Shown here piece after piece: positions 1-8,525 of a stretch of DNA of 64,000 bases (position 1 is its first letter; every line of letters starts with the position of its first letter). The DNA lies in contig NZ_JAVDQI010000007.1 of the NCBI RefSeq assembly GCF_031454185.1, forward strand, positions 37,820 to 101,819. Reading direction: 5' to 3'. Below the pieces are notes generated by a model. The model saw nothing but the letters and a program-made list of their open reading frames with translations. It ran no database searches and was not told where the DNA came from. A program made the translations under genes and the position numbers. This DNA is from Methanococcoides alaskense. GTDB taxonomy: Archaea; Halobacteriota; Methanosarcinia; Methanosarcinales; Methanosarcinaceae.

Positions 1-1070
1 TGGCCGCTTCTTATCATGTGGTCGACCAGTACCAATGCCATCATAGCTTCTGCAACAGGAACCATTCGCGGTGGGATGGTTGGATCATGGCGGCCTTTGA
101 TGATGATATCGCTGTTCTTCATCTCTTTTGTATTGACAGTGTGCTGCACTTTTGATATGGATGGTGTGGGTTTGACACTTGCACGGCAGATTATGGGCAT
201 TCCTGTGGAAAGTCCTCCGAGTATCCCACCGGCATTATTGGTCTGTGTGATTATCTTCCCGTCTTCCAGTATGAAAGGATCGTTCATCTGGCTTCCCTTC
301 ATCTGTGCTGCCTCATTTCCAATTCCTATCTCAACACCTTTGACAGCACCGATGCTCATGATCGCTTTTGCTATATCGGCATCAAGTTTATCGAAAACAG
401 GTTCTCCTATTCCCGGTGGCAGGCCGATGGCTATTATTTCGACAACACCGCCTATGCTCTCATGTTCTTCTCGTGCTTTTCCAACCTTTTCGAGCATCAA
501 TTGTGCCGCTTCCAGATCGGCACACCTGACCGGTGTCTTTTCAAGATGTTCCTTTATTGTATCAAAAGGCATCTCTTTTGCAGCAATACCGCCAAGTTCT
601 GTCACATGTGCAATGATGTCAATGCCAAAATTTGAAAGGATCTCTTTTGCAACAGCTCCTGCTGCAACTCTTCCAATGGTCTCACGTGCGGAAGAACGTC
701 CTCCTCCCCGATGGTCACGGATACCGTATTTTTCCATGTATGGATAATCTGCATGCCCTGGTCTTGGGAGGTCTCTTATATTATCGTAAGAACTCGAATC
801 AGCATCCTTGTTCCATACCATCATGGAAATGGGTGTGCCTGTAGCTTTTCCTTCAAATATCCCTGAAAGGATCTCCACCTTGTCTGCCTCAGAACGCGGT
901 GTGGATACAGCGCTTTGGCCGGGACGTCGCCTGTCAAGCTCTTTCTGTACTATCTCTGTGTCAAGGGGAAGTCCTGCGGGGACGCCGTCAATAACGACTC
1001 CCAATGCACGTCCGTGTGATTCTCCCCAGGTTGTTATCCTGAAAGAATGGCCAAAGGTATTTCCGGGCAT
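1..1070 (-). CDS. aroC: Chorismate synthase, cut by the window edge
   Basis: Converts 5-enolpyruvylshikimate-3-phosphate to chorismate, the last shared step of aromatic amino acid synthesis, using reduced FMN. The N-terminus reads MPGNTFGHSFRITTWGESHG, the family start signature. RRRPGQS follows near residue 48 and GRSSARETIGR near residue 127, both contacting FMN or phosphate. About 356 codons are present, and the last visible residues (LVDHMIRSG) match the family's C-terminal region, so only a few residues are missing. The ATG at 1070 is chosen because it gives the canonical N-terminus. A 243-codon plus-strand frame over it is only antisense. Identification is very secure. Confidence 0.96.
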   Translation of the reverse strand, partial: MPGNTFGHSFRITTWGESHGRALGVVIDGVPAGLPLDTEIVQKELDRRRPGQSAVSTPRSEADKVEILSGIFEGKATGTPISMMVWNKDADSSSYDNIRDLPRPGHADYPYMEKYGIRDHRGGGRSSARETIGRVAAGAVAKEILSNFGIDIIAHVTELGGIAAKEMPFDTIKEHLEKTPVRCADLEAAQLMLEKVGKAREEHESIGGVVEIIAIGLPPGIGEPVFDKLDADIAKAIMSIGAVKGVEIGIGNEAAQMKGSQMNDPFILEDGKIITQTNNAGGILGGLSTGMPIICRASVKPTPSISKVQHTVNTKEMKNSDIIIKGRHDPTIPPRMVPVAEAMMALVLVDHMIRSG

Positions 1071-1099
1071 GTTTATCTATTCCATTTGATGCTATTTTA

Positions 1100-1966
1100 T
1101 TATTGTTCTTTCAGAGGGTCAATATGCACCATAACTTCAGAGACACCTTTTATTTTGCTCTTAAGGTGGTCCATTACTTTATGCGATATTGCATGTGCCT
1201 CGTAGAGTGGCATATCCGGCCTTACCATTATATGAAGGTCGATGTGGATGTCCCCAATACACCCTCGGGTCCTTATCTTATGGCAGTTCTCCACACCTTC
1301 TATCTCGTAGGCAAGTGAGCAGATCAAGCCTTCCTCAAGCTGAGCTGCATCACAGAGGGTCTTGCTGCTGCTAAGGATTATACTAACTCCGGCCTTTACG
1401 ATGACCGCAGCTATGATAAGTGATATCAGGGGGTCGATTATAGGGTAGCCTGCTTCTATGGCTACCAATGCTACCAGGACCGAAAGTGAAACGAATATAT
1501 CGCTTCTGGTGTGTATGGAGTCTGCAAGCAGGATCTCGCTGCTTAACTGTTCTCCCTTCCGGCGTTCATATTCGGTGACCATCATGTTAATGGCCATTGT
1601 CCCTATCATCACCAGGAAGCTCAGGTTCGTTACATTCGGACTTATTTCCGAAGTGAACCTTGTTATTGAATTGTGAATTATTTCGAAACCCACGAAGATG
1701 ATAAGGATCGCAATGATGATCGATGCCAGGGTCTCGAATTTCTGATGTCCGTAAGGGTGGCTCTTGTCCGGAGGTTTAGCTGCCACGAAAATAGCGATAA
1801 TACCGACGATGTTGGATATTCCGTCAAAGAGGGAATGGTATCCGTCTGACTTCATACTGAGGGTATTTGTAAGTGTACCATAGACTATCTTTACAAAAGC
1901 GACCAGAAAATTCAGTACCAGTATAACTGCCAGTATCTGCTGGATCTTTATTGAGCGTTTGTCCAT
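1100..1966 (-). CDS. Cation diffusion facilitator (CDF) metal exporter
   Basis: A 288-residue inner-membrane transporter that should export Zn2+, Fe2+, Mn2+ or a similar divalent cation in exchange for protons. Six hydrophobic segments can be followed. Helix 2 carries SDGYHSLFD (residues 40-48) and helix 5 carries DSIHTRSD, together supplying the HxxxD/HxxxD metal site. The loop motif HPYGHQKFE (70-78) is the standard CDF signature. A cytoplasmic C-terminal domain of about 90 residues ends in GVSEVMVHIDP, as in YiiP/FieF-like members. It lies just upstream of aroC on the same strand with a short gap. The metal cannot be told from sequence. Confidence 0.93.
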   Translation of the reverse strand: MDKRSIKIQQILAVILVLNFLVAFVKIVYGTLTNTLSMKSDGYHSLFDGISNIVGIIAIFVAAKPPDKSHPYGHQKFETLASIIIAILIIFVGFEIIHNSITRFTSEISPNVTNLSFLVMIGTMAINMMVTEYERRKGEQLSSEILLADSIHTRSDIFVSLSVLVALVAIEAGYPIIDPLISLIIAAVIVKAGVSIILSSSKTLCDAAQLEEGLICSLAYEIEGVENCHKIRTRGCIGDIHIDLHIMVRPDMPLYEAHAISHKVMDHLKSKIKGVSEVMVHIDPLKEQ

Positions 1967-2112
1967 GATATATCAAAATTATATTCTTGGGCTACATATA
2001 AAGGTATGTTGGGGGTTCGGAGCAGTTTAAATAATTATATTGCGTACATATTGTGTATACGGCTTGTTAATAATCAAATTTTCATAGTTGAAACATTTAA
2101 GAGGGTTGACCA

Positions 2113-2898
2113 ATGGTAAAGATCGCAGTTACAGGTAAAGGGGGTGTGGGTAAGACCACATTTTCCGGTACGATCGCAAGGTTACTTGCAAGGGATGGGT
2201 ATGATGTGCTTGCTATTGATGCAGATTCGGATATGAATCTTGCATCTTCATTGGGAATTGCCGAGCCGCCATTGCCACTTACGAATTATAAGGAAATGAT
2301 CGATGAACGTGCAGGTGAGGCCGGCGGGATGTTCAAGTACAATCCAAAGGTCGATGATATCACGGACAAATACGGTGTCACTGGACCCGATGGCGTGAAA
2401 ATGCTCGTCATGGGTACGGTTGAACGTGGCGGAAGCGGCTGCATGTGCCCTGCATCTTCTTTTTTAAGAGCGTTGCTAAGGCATGTGGTACTGAAGGATT
2501 CCAGTGCACTGATCATGGATATGGAGGCAGGCATCGAACATCTGGGCCGTGGGACCACACGCGGTATCGATCTTATGATAATAGTCGTGGAACCTGGAAT
2601 GCGCTCCATAGAAACCGCAAGCAGGATAAAGGACCTTGCATCCGGCATTGGCATCGAACATCTTGCTGCGGTCGTTAATAAAGGAACTTCTTCGGATATC
2701 AAACCTAAGCTTGCAGAACTTGGCATCACTGTACTTGGGGAGATCCCATTCTCTGCTGAGCTTATGAATGCGGACTTTGAAGGCAAGGCTCCTCTGGATT
2801 CGGGACTTGAGAATATCGCTCCATTCATCGAGATCAAGGGCAGGATGCTTGAGATGATCGAAGGCTTCAAAGACGAAGAGCCAAAGGATGAGAACTGA
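2113..2898 (+). CDS. CooC-like MinD/ParA-family ATPase (nickel/CODH maturation type)
   Basis: A 261-residue P-loop ATPase. The deviant Walker A GKGGVGKTT occupies residues 8-16 and DADSDMNLASSLG follows at 37-49. Cys110 and Cys112 form the CxC (CMCP) that in CooC dimers binds nickel or zinc. DMEAGIEHLGRGTT is the CooC-type switch/Walker B region. CooC proteins load nickel into the C-cluster of carbon monoxide dehydrogenase. No CODH gene is in the window, so the client is unknown and could be acetyl-CoA synthase/CODH elsewhere. The gene overlaps the next one by 11 bases, implying co-translation. Family assignment is strong; the nickel role is inferred. Confidence 0.88.
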   Translation: MVKIAVTGKGGVGKTTFSGTIARLLARDGYDVLAIDADSDMNLASSLGIAEPPLPLTNYKEMIDERAGEAGGMFKYNPKVDDITDKYGVTGPDGVKMLVMGTVERGGSGCMCPASSFLRALLRHVVLKDSSALIMDMEAGIEHLGRGTTRGIDLMIIVVEPGMRSIETASRIKDLASGIGIEHLAAVVNKGTSSDIKPKLAELGITVLGEIPFSAELMNADFEGKAPLDSGLENIAPFIEIKGRMLEMIEGFKDEEPKDEN

Positions 2899-3247
2899 AT
2901 ATGCTAATATAGAGCCGTTCATAACAAAGGATGGCTCTACAATAAGGGAACTTATGCACCCCGATGGGGGTGGCAGTGAGAAGCAGAGTGTTGCGGAGGC
3001 CATAGTTCCCATGGGAAGCTCTACCCTTGCACATCGACATCCGGTTGCAGAGGAGATCTATCACATAACGACCGGTAGTGGTCTCATGACCCTCGATTCA
3101 GACGTTTTTGAGGTGAATGCGGGTGACACAGTACTGATCAATTCAGGTGTCGTCCACAAGATCGAAAATACCGAGAGCGAAGACCTGAAGATCCTTTGTT
3201 GTTGCTCCCCTGCTTATTCACATGAAGATACTGAACTTCTGGAATAA
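2888..3247 (+). CDS. Small cupin-domain protein
   Basis: A 119-residue single-domain cupin. Motif 1 is HRHPVAEEIYHITTGSG (residues 49-65), with His49, His51 and Glu55/56 as metal ligands. Motif 2 is GDTVLINSGVVHKI with His90. Such proteins bind a metal and act as small isomerases, dioxygenases or binding proteins; nothing visible fixes the substrate. The start overlaps the end of the CooC-like gene, so the two are probably translated together. A role in handling or sensing a metal for that ATPase is possible but only inferred. CCC near the C-terminus (LKILCCCSP) is unusual for the family. Confidence 0.88.
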   Translation: MRTEYANIEPFITKDGSTIRELMHPDGGGSEKQSVAEAIVPMGSSTLAHRHPVAEEIYHITTGSGLMTLDSDVFEVNAGDTVLINSGVVHKIENTESEDLKILCCCSPAYSHEDTELLE

Positions 3248-3270
3248 ACGCTTCTTCTTTCTCTTCCTTT

Positions 3271-3864
3271 TTATTCTCTGGAATAGGTTCCCATTAGCTC
3301 TCCTTCTGCAATGATGTGTTCCTGCATTGCTTCTTCCAGAGCTGTTCTGGTGGAACCTGATCCAATGTCAAGCATGGTGTCCAGTGCGTAGAACCTGTAA
3401 AAGTACCTGTGTGTTCCTGAAGGTGGACATGGTCCTAAATAATCTGTTCCCTTAGCACCATTAAGTCCCTGTACTCCCGGAACTGTATTCTCTTTGATAA
3501 TTGAGCCCGGTGCAATGTTCCATACTATCCAGTGGGTGAACGTCCCCCTCGGAGCATCGGGGTCATCGACTATCAGCACAAGACTTACGGTATCTTCAGG
3601 CAGGATGCCGGGAACGAGTTCTGGATTGATGTTATCCCCATCGCAGGTGTAGCGTGAGGGGATCTCCCCGTTGTTCTCAAAGGAACTGGTCGAGATCGTG
3701 AATGTGTCCTGTTCTTCGTTGTTGTTCTGTTCAGGCACATCATCCTCGTCCTCAATTATTTCCGGTATTGGCTCAGGCTCATCAGTATCAGTGGTCGTGC
3801 AGCCTGATGCTGCTATGATCAGTATCATTGTGGCTAATGTAAAGATCTTCATCAATGTACGCAT
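3271..3864 (-). CDS. YbhB/PEBP-family lipoprotein
   Basis: A secreted, lipid-anchored protein of the phosphatidylethanolamine-binding (Raf kinase inhibitor-like, YbhB/YbcL) family. An N-terminal hydrophobic stretch ends in a lipobox (IIAASGC), followed by an acidic linker rich in Glu, Asp and Asn. The PEBP core is clear: YTCDGDNINPEL, VLIVDDPDAPRGTFTHW (with the DPDAP motif) and GPCPPSGTHRYFYRFYALD. The ATG at 3864 is preferred over the one at 3879 because GGGGGT lies about eight bases before it. The 3' end faces the cupin gene across a 23-base T-rich gap. Function of prokaryotic members is poorly defined. Confidence 0.9.
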   Translation of the reverse strand: MRTLMKIFTLATMILIIAASGCTTTDTDEPEPIPEIIEDEDDVPEQNNNEEQDTFTISTSSFENNGEIPSRYTCDGDNINPELVPGILPEDTVSLVLIVDDPDAPRGTFTHWIVWNIAPGSIIKENTVPGVQGLNGAKGTDYLGPCPPSGTHRYFYRFYALDTMLDIGSGSTRTALEEAMQEHIIAEGELMGTYSRE

Positions 3865-3971
3865 TTCAATTACCCCCATCTTACATTTGGCTCTAACATT
3901 AATAAACTATATATTGAATCGGAGTTTTTCAACCACATTGTTCGATATAGTCCTAACAATCATTGGAGGCA

Positions 3972-4652
3972 ATGCTGTTGAAAGTGGCAAGGAATATCAT
4001 ATCAAGATCGAAGAAGATCACAAAGGTTGAGAGGTTCAGGCTGAGCCTTCAGCTTATTGGCCTTGCCATCTTCATTTATTTTGGCTCACAGTCAACATTC
4101 TATGTTGTGCTCCTGTCCGTTCCCGTTGCTCTGCTATTTGGCCCGGTCTATTGCGGCTGGATGTGTCCAAGGGGTATGGTCCAGAACATAATTGGTTCAA
4201 TCGGAAAAAGGGTACTCGGTAAAAGATACAACAAACTTATTCCAAAAAGAATCCATAAGCCGTTACTATATTTTCGCTATGTAGTATTGCTCTTCTTACT
4301 GACCGCTCTGGTGCTGTATGAATTCCAGCTCATTGATGATCTCATCATGGAATCCGTGGTAGTAGATGGTCTGCTACTGATCATGGTGGTTTCTATACTG
4401 CTTTCCTTTTTCGTTGACAGGGCTGCATGCAGGTATTTTTGTAAAGAAGGCGCAGCAGCTTCATTGACGAATCTGGTCAAGATCAGGAAGATAAAGCGTG
4501 ATGCTTCGCTTTGCAATTCATGTGGTATATGTGACAGGGTGTGTCCCATGTGGATCGATGTGTCAAAGAAGGCTGTTGTCAGGGATACTGCCTGCATAAG
4601 TTGTATGAAGTGCGTTCAAAAGTGTCCTGTGGATGCGCTTAGGGTTGAGTGA
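3972..4652 (+). CDS. NapH/NosR-like membrane 4Fe-4S ferredoxin
   Basis: A membrane-bound iron-sulfur protein of about 226 residues. Hydrophobic segments flank the cytoplasmic motif YCGWMCPRG, typical of the NapH/NosR/CcoG group. Further transmembrane segments follow, then a second cysteine pair (RAACRYFCKEG). The C-terminus carries two 4Fe-4S ferredoxin motifs, CNSCGICDRVCP and CISCMKCVQKCP. It is likely a quinol- or methanophenazine-linked electron carrier or a metal-cofactor maturation protein. GGAGG at 3965 is very close to the ATG at 3972, so the TTG at 3978 is a possible alternative start. No redox partner gene adjoins it. Confidence 0.85.
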   Translation: MLLKVARNIISRSKKITKVERFRLSLQLIGLAIFIYFGSQSTFYVVLLSVPVALLFGPVYCGWMCPRGMVQNIIGSIGKRVLGKRYNKLIPKRIHKPLLYFRYVVLLFLLTALVLYEFQLIDDLIMESVVVDGLLLIMVVSILLSFFVDRAACRYFCKEGAAASLTNLVKIRKIKRDASLCNSCGICDRVCPMWIDVSKKAVVRDTACISCMKCVQKCPVDALRVE

Positions 4653-4696
4653 AGCTGGGAATATAAGAAAAAATGTTGATCAGGTACTAAACCCGA

Positions 4697-4910
4697 TTAG
4701 ACTTCAATACAGTTTTCCCACAGACCGTGGATGTTACAATATCCAAGAGCATAGAAGGTTTTGTATTCACTAATATTCTCAAGCTTGAACCAGCAGTCGG
4801 GTTTCGTATTACCCGGACTGAAGTTTACTCTCCCGAGGGTAACAACTTCTCCGCCGGTCTTCTTTCCATAAAGCTCTACCCAAGCAATGTGATTATCAGG
4901 TTGATGCGTT
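4697..4910 (-). pseudogene. Truncated superoxide reductase copy
   Basis: The last ~66 codons are nearly the same as the intact superoxide reductase gene at 8012-8383, ending in YCNIHGLWENC with its Cys/His pair. Upstream of HIAWVEL the match stops. The N-terminal half, including the EKHVP metal-binding segment, is replaced by an unrelated Ser/Thr/Lys-rich stretch in the same frame (to about 4984). Without those histidines the protein could not build the Fe(His)4Cys site. It is best read as a 5'-truncated, decaying duplicate. Confidence 0.8.
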
Positions 4911-5164
4911 GATTTGCGCTGCGATGTCTTTGATGAAAATGAGGATGTTTTTGTCTTATGCTGTGTTGCAATGACAGATATCAAACATCAGTGAATTTGC
5001 ATCATATTTTGGTAACTGAGGTGTATTTAAATTCTTTGAGGTTCTCGATATAATCTGCAAAAATCTGTTACTTATATTCTTCGATTGATCAATATAGATG
5101 ATATTATAACACAAATGGCTAAATAGTCAAAAACCAAGATAATATGATTGGGGGTATTGTTCAA

Positions 5165-7117
5165 GTGAGAATATACGTAATGATCTTTGTAATACTTTTA
5201 ACTTTAATGACCACGGCAGCTTCATCAGCCACCGTGGAAGCTGTTGAAGATTGGAATGTTACCTTTGACGGCGGTAATGATGAGATTGCAAATTCTGTCC
5301 AGCAGACCTCAGATGAGGGGTATATTTTAGTCGGTTCTACAAATGATAGCGTAGATAATGACATGTGGCTTGTTAAGACCGACTCCACAGGTTCCGAGGT
5401 CTGGAATCTTACCTTTAACTGCAACGTTAGTGATGATGATATTACATATTCTGTCCAGCAGACCAACGACAGCGGGTATATTGTAGCCGGTACCACAGAG
5501 ACTGGCACAGATAGGGACATGTTGCTTGTTAAGATCAATTCCACCGGTTCCGAGGACTGGAATGTAACCTTTGACGGAAGTTATGGTGATTATGCAAGAT
5601 ATGTACAGCAGACCGACGACGACGGGTATATTATAGCTGGCTATACAAATAATAGCGTAAGCTGGGACATGTGGCTTGTTAAGACCAATTCCACCGGTTC
5701 CGAGGTCTGGAATGTAACCTTTGACAGCGATTATAATGATTATGCAAGATCTGTACAGCAGACCGACGACGACGGGTATATTGTAGCCGGCTATACAAAT
5801 AATAGTGCAAGCTGGGACATGTGGCTTGTTAAGACCAATTCCACAGGTTCCGAGGTCTGGAATGTAACTTTTGACGGTGGCATTTATGATAATGAGGCAA
5901 ATTCTGTCCAGCAAACCTTAGACGACGGGTATATTGTAGCCGGTTACACAGAGAATACTGAAAATAGGGATATGTGGCTTGTTAAGACCAACCCCAATGG
6001 TTCCGAGGTCTGGAATGTTAACTTTGACGGTGGGGTTGGTCATGATATTGCATATTCTGTCCAGCAGACCGACGACGGATATATTGTAGCCGGTTATACA
6101 AATAATAGCGTAAATCGGGACATGTGGCTTGTTAAGGTAAAAGAAAACCATGCTCCTGTGCTGGACACCATCGGTGATAAAAGTGTTAATGAGAATAACC
6201 CACTAACCTTCACGGTCAGTGCCACAGATTTTGACAACGATACCCTTGTTTACTCCGGCACCAATCTTCCAACAGGTGCTACATTAAATAACAGTACAGG
6301 TGCATTTTCGTGGACACCTTCCGGCTCCCAGTCTGGAGATTATTCGATCGACTTTACTGTTTCCGATGGCAGTCTGAATGATTCGGAGATAATCAGCATA
6401 ACTGTCAATAATGTTCGCACCGGTGGCAGTTCCTCTGGTGGTGGCAGCGGAAGCGGCTCATCCGGCGAAGCCTTTGAGAACATCGCATTTAAGGATGTGA
6501 AAACAGAGAACATCGTAGATGGACTTGAAATTAGTTATGTCTTCGATGAAGAGCAGAATGCAATTCAGTACGTCAACTTCTCTGCATTGAGGAATTACGG
6601 AAGAGTTTCAACAACGATCGAAGTGCTTGAGAAGAGATCTTCAATGGTCGATGAAAGTGCTCCAGGACTTGTATATAGCAACCTTAACATTTGGGTTGGT
6701 AGATCAGGATTTGCTACAGAAAGTAACATTGCACATCCTGTGATAGGCTTTAGTGTATCAAAAGCGTGGCTCACAGAGAACGGCATTGATGAGAATTCAA
6801 TAGCATTATATCGCCATAGTGAAGGTAAATGGAATGCACTTGATATCCAGAAGGTTGGAGATGATGATGATTCATACATCTACTTCGAAGCAAAAACTCC
6901 GGGATTCTCTCCATTTGCTATTGCAGCTGAAGTTGATGATGAAATTTTAACAGACAATACCACTTCAGAAGAAGAGTTTTCTAACTCTGTTAATGATACA
7001 GAACCAATTGAAGAGGAACTCCCTGTAACAGAATCAAATAGCATTCCAGGAATTTCTATATTTACATCTGTGTTCGTTCTGGTATTTGCCTGTCTATTCC
7101 GGAAAAGGAAGAACTGA
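5165..7117 (+). CDS. Repeat-rich surface protein with PGF-pre-PGF domain
   Basis: A 650-residue exported protein. A signal peptide (about residues 1-25) is followed by six ~50-residue repeats of the type DDGYIVAGYTNNS...DMWLVKTNSTGSEVWNVTFD, likely a beta-propeller. Next come an Ig-like/cadherin-like domain (NHAPVLDTIGDKSVNEN onward), a Gly/Ser linker, a ~150-residue PGF-pre-PGF domain and an acidic stalk. The C-terminal sorting signal is PGI, a hydrophobic helix and RKRKN, as cut by archaeosortase-type enzymes. The GTG at 5165 is chosen because GGGGGT at 5150-5155 sits at good spacing; an in-frame ATG at 5144 is possible. Probably an adhesin or cell-envelope protein. Confidence 0.85.
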   Translation: MRIYVMIFVILLTLMTTAASSATVEAVEDWNVTFDGGNDEIANSVQQTSDEGYILVGSTNDSVDNDMWLVKTDSTGSEVWNLTFNCNVSDDDITYSVQQTNDSGYIVAGTTETGTDRDMLLVKINSTGSEDWNVTFDGSYGDYARYVQQTDDDGYIIAGYTNNSVSWDMWLVKTNSTGSEVWNVTFDSDYNDYARSVQQTDDDGYIVAGYTNNSASWDMWLVKTNSTGSEVWNVTFDGGIYDNEANSVQQTLDDGYIVAGYTENTENRDMWLVKTNPNGSEVWNVNFDGGVGHDIAYSVQQTDDGYIVAGYTNNSVNRDMWLVKVKENHAPVLDTIGDKSVNENNPLTFTVSATDFDNDTLVYSGTNLPTGATLNNSTGAFSWTPSGSQSGDYSIDFTVSDGSLNDSEIISITVNNVRTGGSSSGGGSGSGSSGEAFENIAFKDVKTENIVDGLEISYVFDEEQNAIQYVNFSALRNYGRVSTTIEVLEKRSSMVDESAPGLVYSNLNIWVGRSGFATESNIAHPVIGFSVSKAWLTENGIDENSIALYRHSEGKWNALDIQKVGDDDDSYIYFEAKTPGFSPFAIAAEVDDEILTDNTTSEEEFSNSVNDTEPIEEELPVTESNSIPGISIFTSVFVLVFACLFRKRKN

Positions 7118-7189
7118 GTTTCCTTCCTTATTCTTACTTTTTTGGCTTTGTAGAACCCCTCTTCTCTAAATTCAACTACTCCGCTACCA

Positions 7190-7370
7190 TTGTAACTATG
7201 GGAGCTCCACATAATACAATTAACAGCACTATTAGTCTCATTGAATGTGATCTTCGTATCTTTATAAGGATGCGGACATACCAAACGGTATCAGTATCAT
7301 GAATATAATCAGCCCGATGAGGTCAATAAATAACAATCTCATCAGTGTCAGTCCTGCGAGAATTTCGTTC
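7190..7370 (-). pseudogene. Decayed copy of TctA-like permease 3' end
   Basis: Read on the minus strand this encodes GLTLMRLLFIDLIGLIIFM and then a GMSAS segment. These match the C-terminus of the permease at 9793-11133 (GLTLMSLLFTGYFGLMIFM). A stop and a frameshift interrupt the match before KIRRSH, and the tail is unrecognisable. It has no start. It looks like a partial duplication of the end of the nearby transporter gene, decayed beyond function. Confidence 0.75.
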
Positions 7371-7568
7371 TCATTCGTTTTTTAATATCCGATCTGGTGT
7401 CCACAGTGATTCCCAGACCAATTCGACTTCTGCCGTCTTTATACTGTCGATCGATTCAACCTTCTGCCTGACATTACCCATAATCATTGCGTACATGGGG
7501 CAGCCAGGGGTTGTCAGTGTCATCTTGATATGGGCTCGGTCGCCTTCAACATTGACATCGTAAACCAG
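7371..7568 (-). pseudogene. 5'-truncated DUF59/MIP18-family remnant
   Basis: The open frame gives LVYDVNVEGDRAHIKMTLTT followed by PGCPMYAMIMGNVRQKVE and ends in VWESLWTPDRILKNE. This is the C-terminal two thirds of a MIP18/PaaD/SufT-like (DUF59) protein, a family acting in Fe-S cluster assembly or hydroxylase maturation. The conserved TxPGCP cysteine is kept. An in-frame TAA lies directly before the first codon and no start is available, so the N-terminus has been lost. It adjoins the decayed permease fragment on the same strand. Confidence 0.75.
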
Positions 7569-7774
7569 TTACAGGTATTTCCTACCAAACATTCTGCAAC
7601 TGTATGAGCGGATCACAAAGGCATGTAAACAAAGGCTCGTTACAATGCTGTTGATGAAGATGTTTTCGTCTTACGCTGTGATGCAGTGACATTTTTTAAG
7701 AGCGTTGAGTTTAAGATGAGGAAGAACTTTTTGATGTGGGATAAGGTTGATACTAATAAAACGGCGGATCTGAT

Positions 7775-7942
7775 ATGACTGATAAAGAAATTAAAATGGT
7801 TAGTATGTGTCGAAACTGTGGTTTGTGTCTGAACGAAAAAGAGTGGGAAGTTTCTTCTCTCTATATTTGTGAAGACTTTGGTGTTCTATGTAAGGACAAA
7901 AAAGGATACGATGGAAAGAAGCTGTGTAAATGCTCAAATTGA
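7775..7942 (+). CDS. Small cysteine-rich protein (55 residues)
   Basis: A short unrecognised protein. It has CRNCGLC (Cys12, 15, 18), two single cysteines (Cys32, Cys39) and a C-terminal CKC (51, 53). The spacing suits a zinc knuckle or a small Fe-S or redox site. GGCGGATC lies about 5-12 bases before the ATG. Charged residues are common and there is no membrane segment. It stands alone between the DUF59 remnant and the superoxide reductase gene. Coding status rests on the ribosome site and the ordered cysteines, so it is probable rather than certain. Confidence 0.55.
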   Translation: MTDKEIKMVSMCRNCGLCLNEKEWEVSSLYICEDFGVLCKDKKGYDGKKLCKCSN

Positions 7943-8011
7943 ACTTGGATGCACTCAAAGTTGAATGAAGTTAAATAATAGTAAAAAAGTGGGATTAGGA
8001 ATTTAACCTGA

Positions 8012-8383
8012 TCATACCTCTACGCAGTTTTCCCACAGACCGTGGATGTTACAATATCCAAGAGCACAGAATGTCTTGTATTCACTAATATTCTCAAGTT
8101 TGAACCAGCAGTCAGGCTTCGTATTTCCTGGGCTGAAGTTTGCTCTTCCAAGGTTAACAATTTCTCCACCGGTCTTCTTGTCAAAAAGCTCTACCCATGC
8201 AATGTGATGTTCAACGGTATTTGGATGTGTGGTCTCTTTACCTACAATGATGTGAATGAGGTCCGCCTCTGTTCCACCATGTTTTTTAAGGATCTCGATG
8301 GTAGGTACGTGTTTCTCCTTCATTGCGCTCTTTGCTTCAACGTCCTTTCCTTTTACTAACTCACCAAAATTCAAATTGATCAC
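8012..8383 (-). CDS. Superoxide reductase (neelaredoxin/class II type)
   Basis: A 123-residue single-domain superoxide reductase that reduces superoxide to peroxide with a mononuclear Fe(His)4Cys centre and protects strict anaerobes from oxygen. The ligands are visible as EKHVP near residue 24, HPNTVEHHIAWVEL in the middle and YCNIHGLWENC at the end. There is no desulforedoxin domain. The frame opens with GTG at 8383, but GGAGTGATC overlaps that codon. The TTG at 8374 (MNFGELVKGKD) therefore has the better ribosome-site spacing and may be the true start. A truncated copy lies at 4697-4910. Confidence 0.93.
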   Translation of the reverse strand: MINLNFGELVKGKDVEAKSAMKEKHVPTIEILKKHGGTEADLIHIIVGKETTHPNTVEHHIAWVELFDKKTGGEIVNLGRANFSPGNTKPDCWFKLENISEYKTFCALGYCNIHGLWENCVEV

Positions 8384-8525
8384 TCCTTTGCTGTATATTC
8401 TTTGTTATTTATCATTGGTTGAGGTATACGCATTTAATGGTTGAGCATACTGGTGCTTCACCGCTAATGAAAATGTCTTCTTATGCTGCGTTATACCTTC
8501 ATAAAAATTGATACGGTTCGGGAAA

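Noticed and set aside
16..747. A 243-codon plus-strand frame
   Set aside because: Lies wholly antisense to aroC, whose protein motifs are unmistakable; its composition is a reverse-strand shadow.
4950..8500. Recurring GTCTTATGCTGTG segments as IS terminal repeats
   Set aside because: All in the same orientation and never paired as inverted ends; more likely copies of a short coding or spacer stretch from local duplication.
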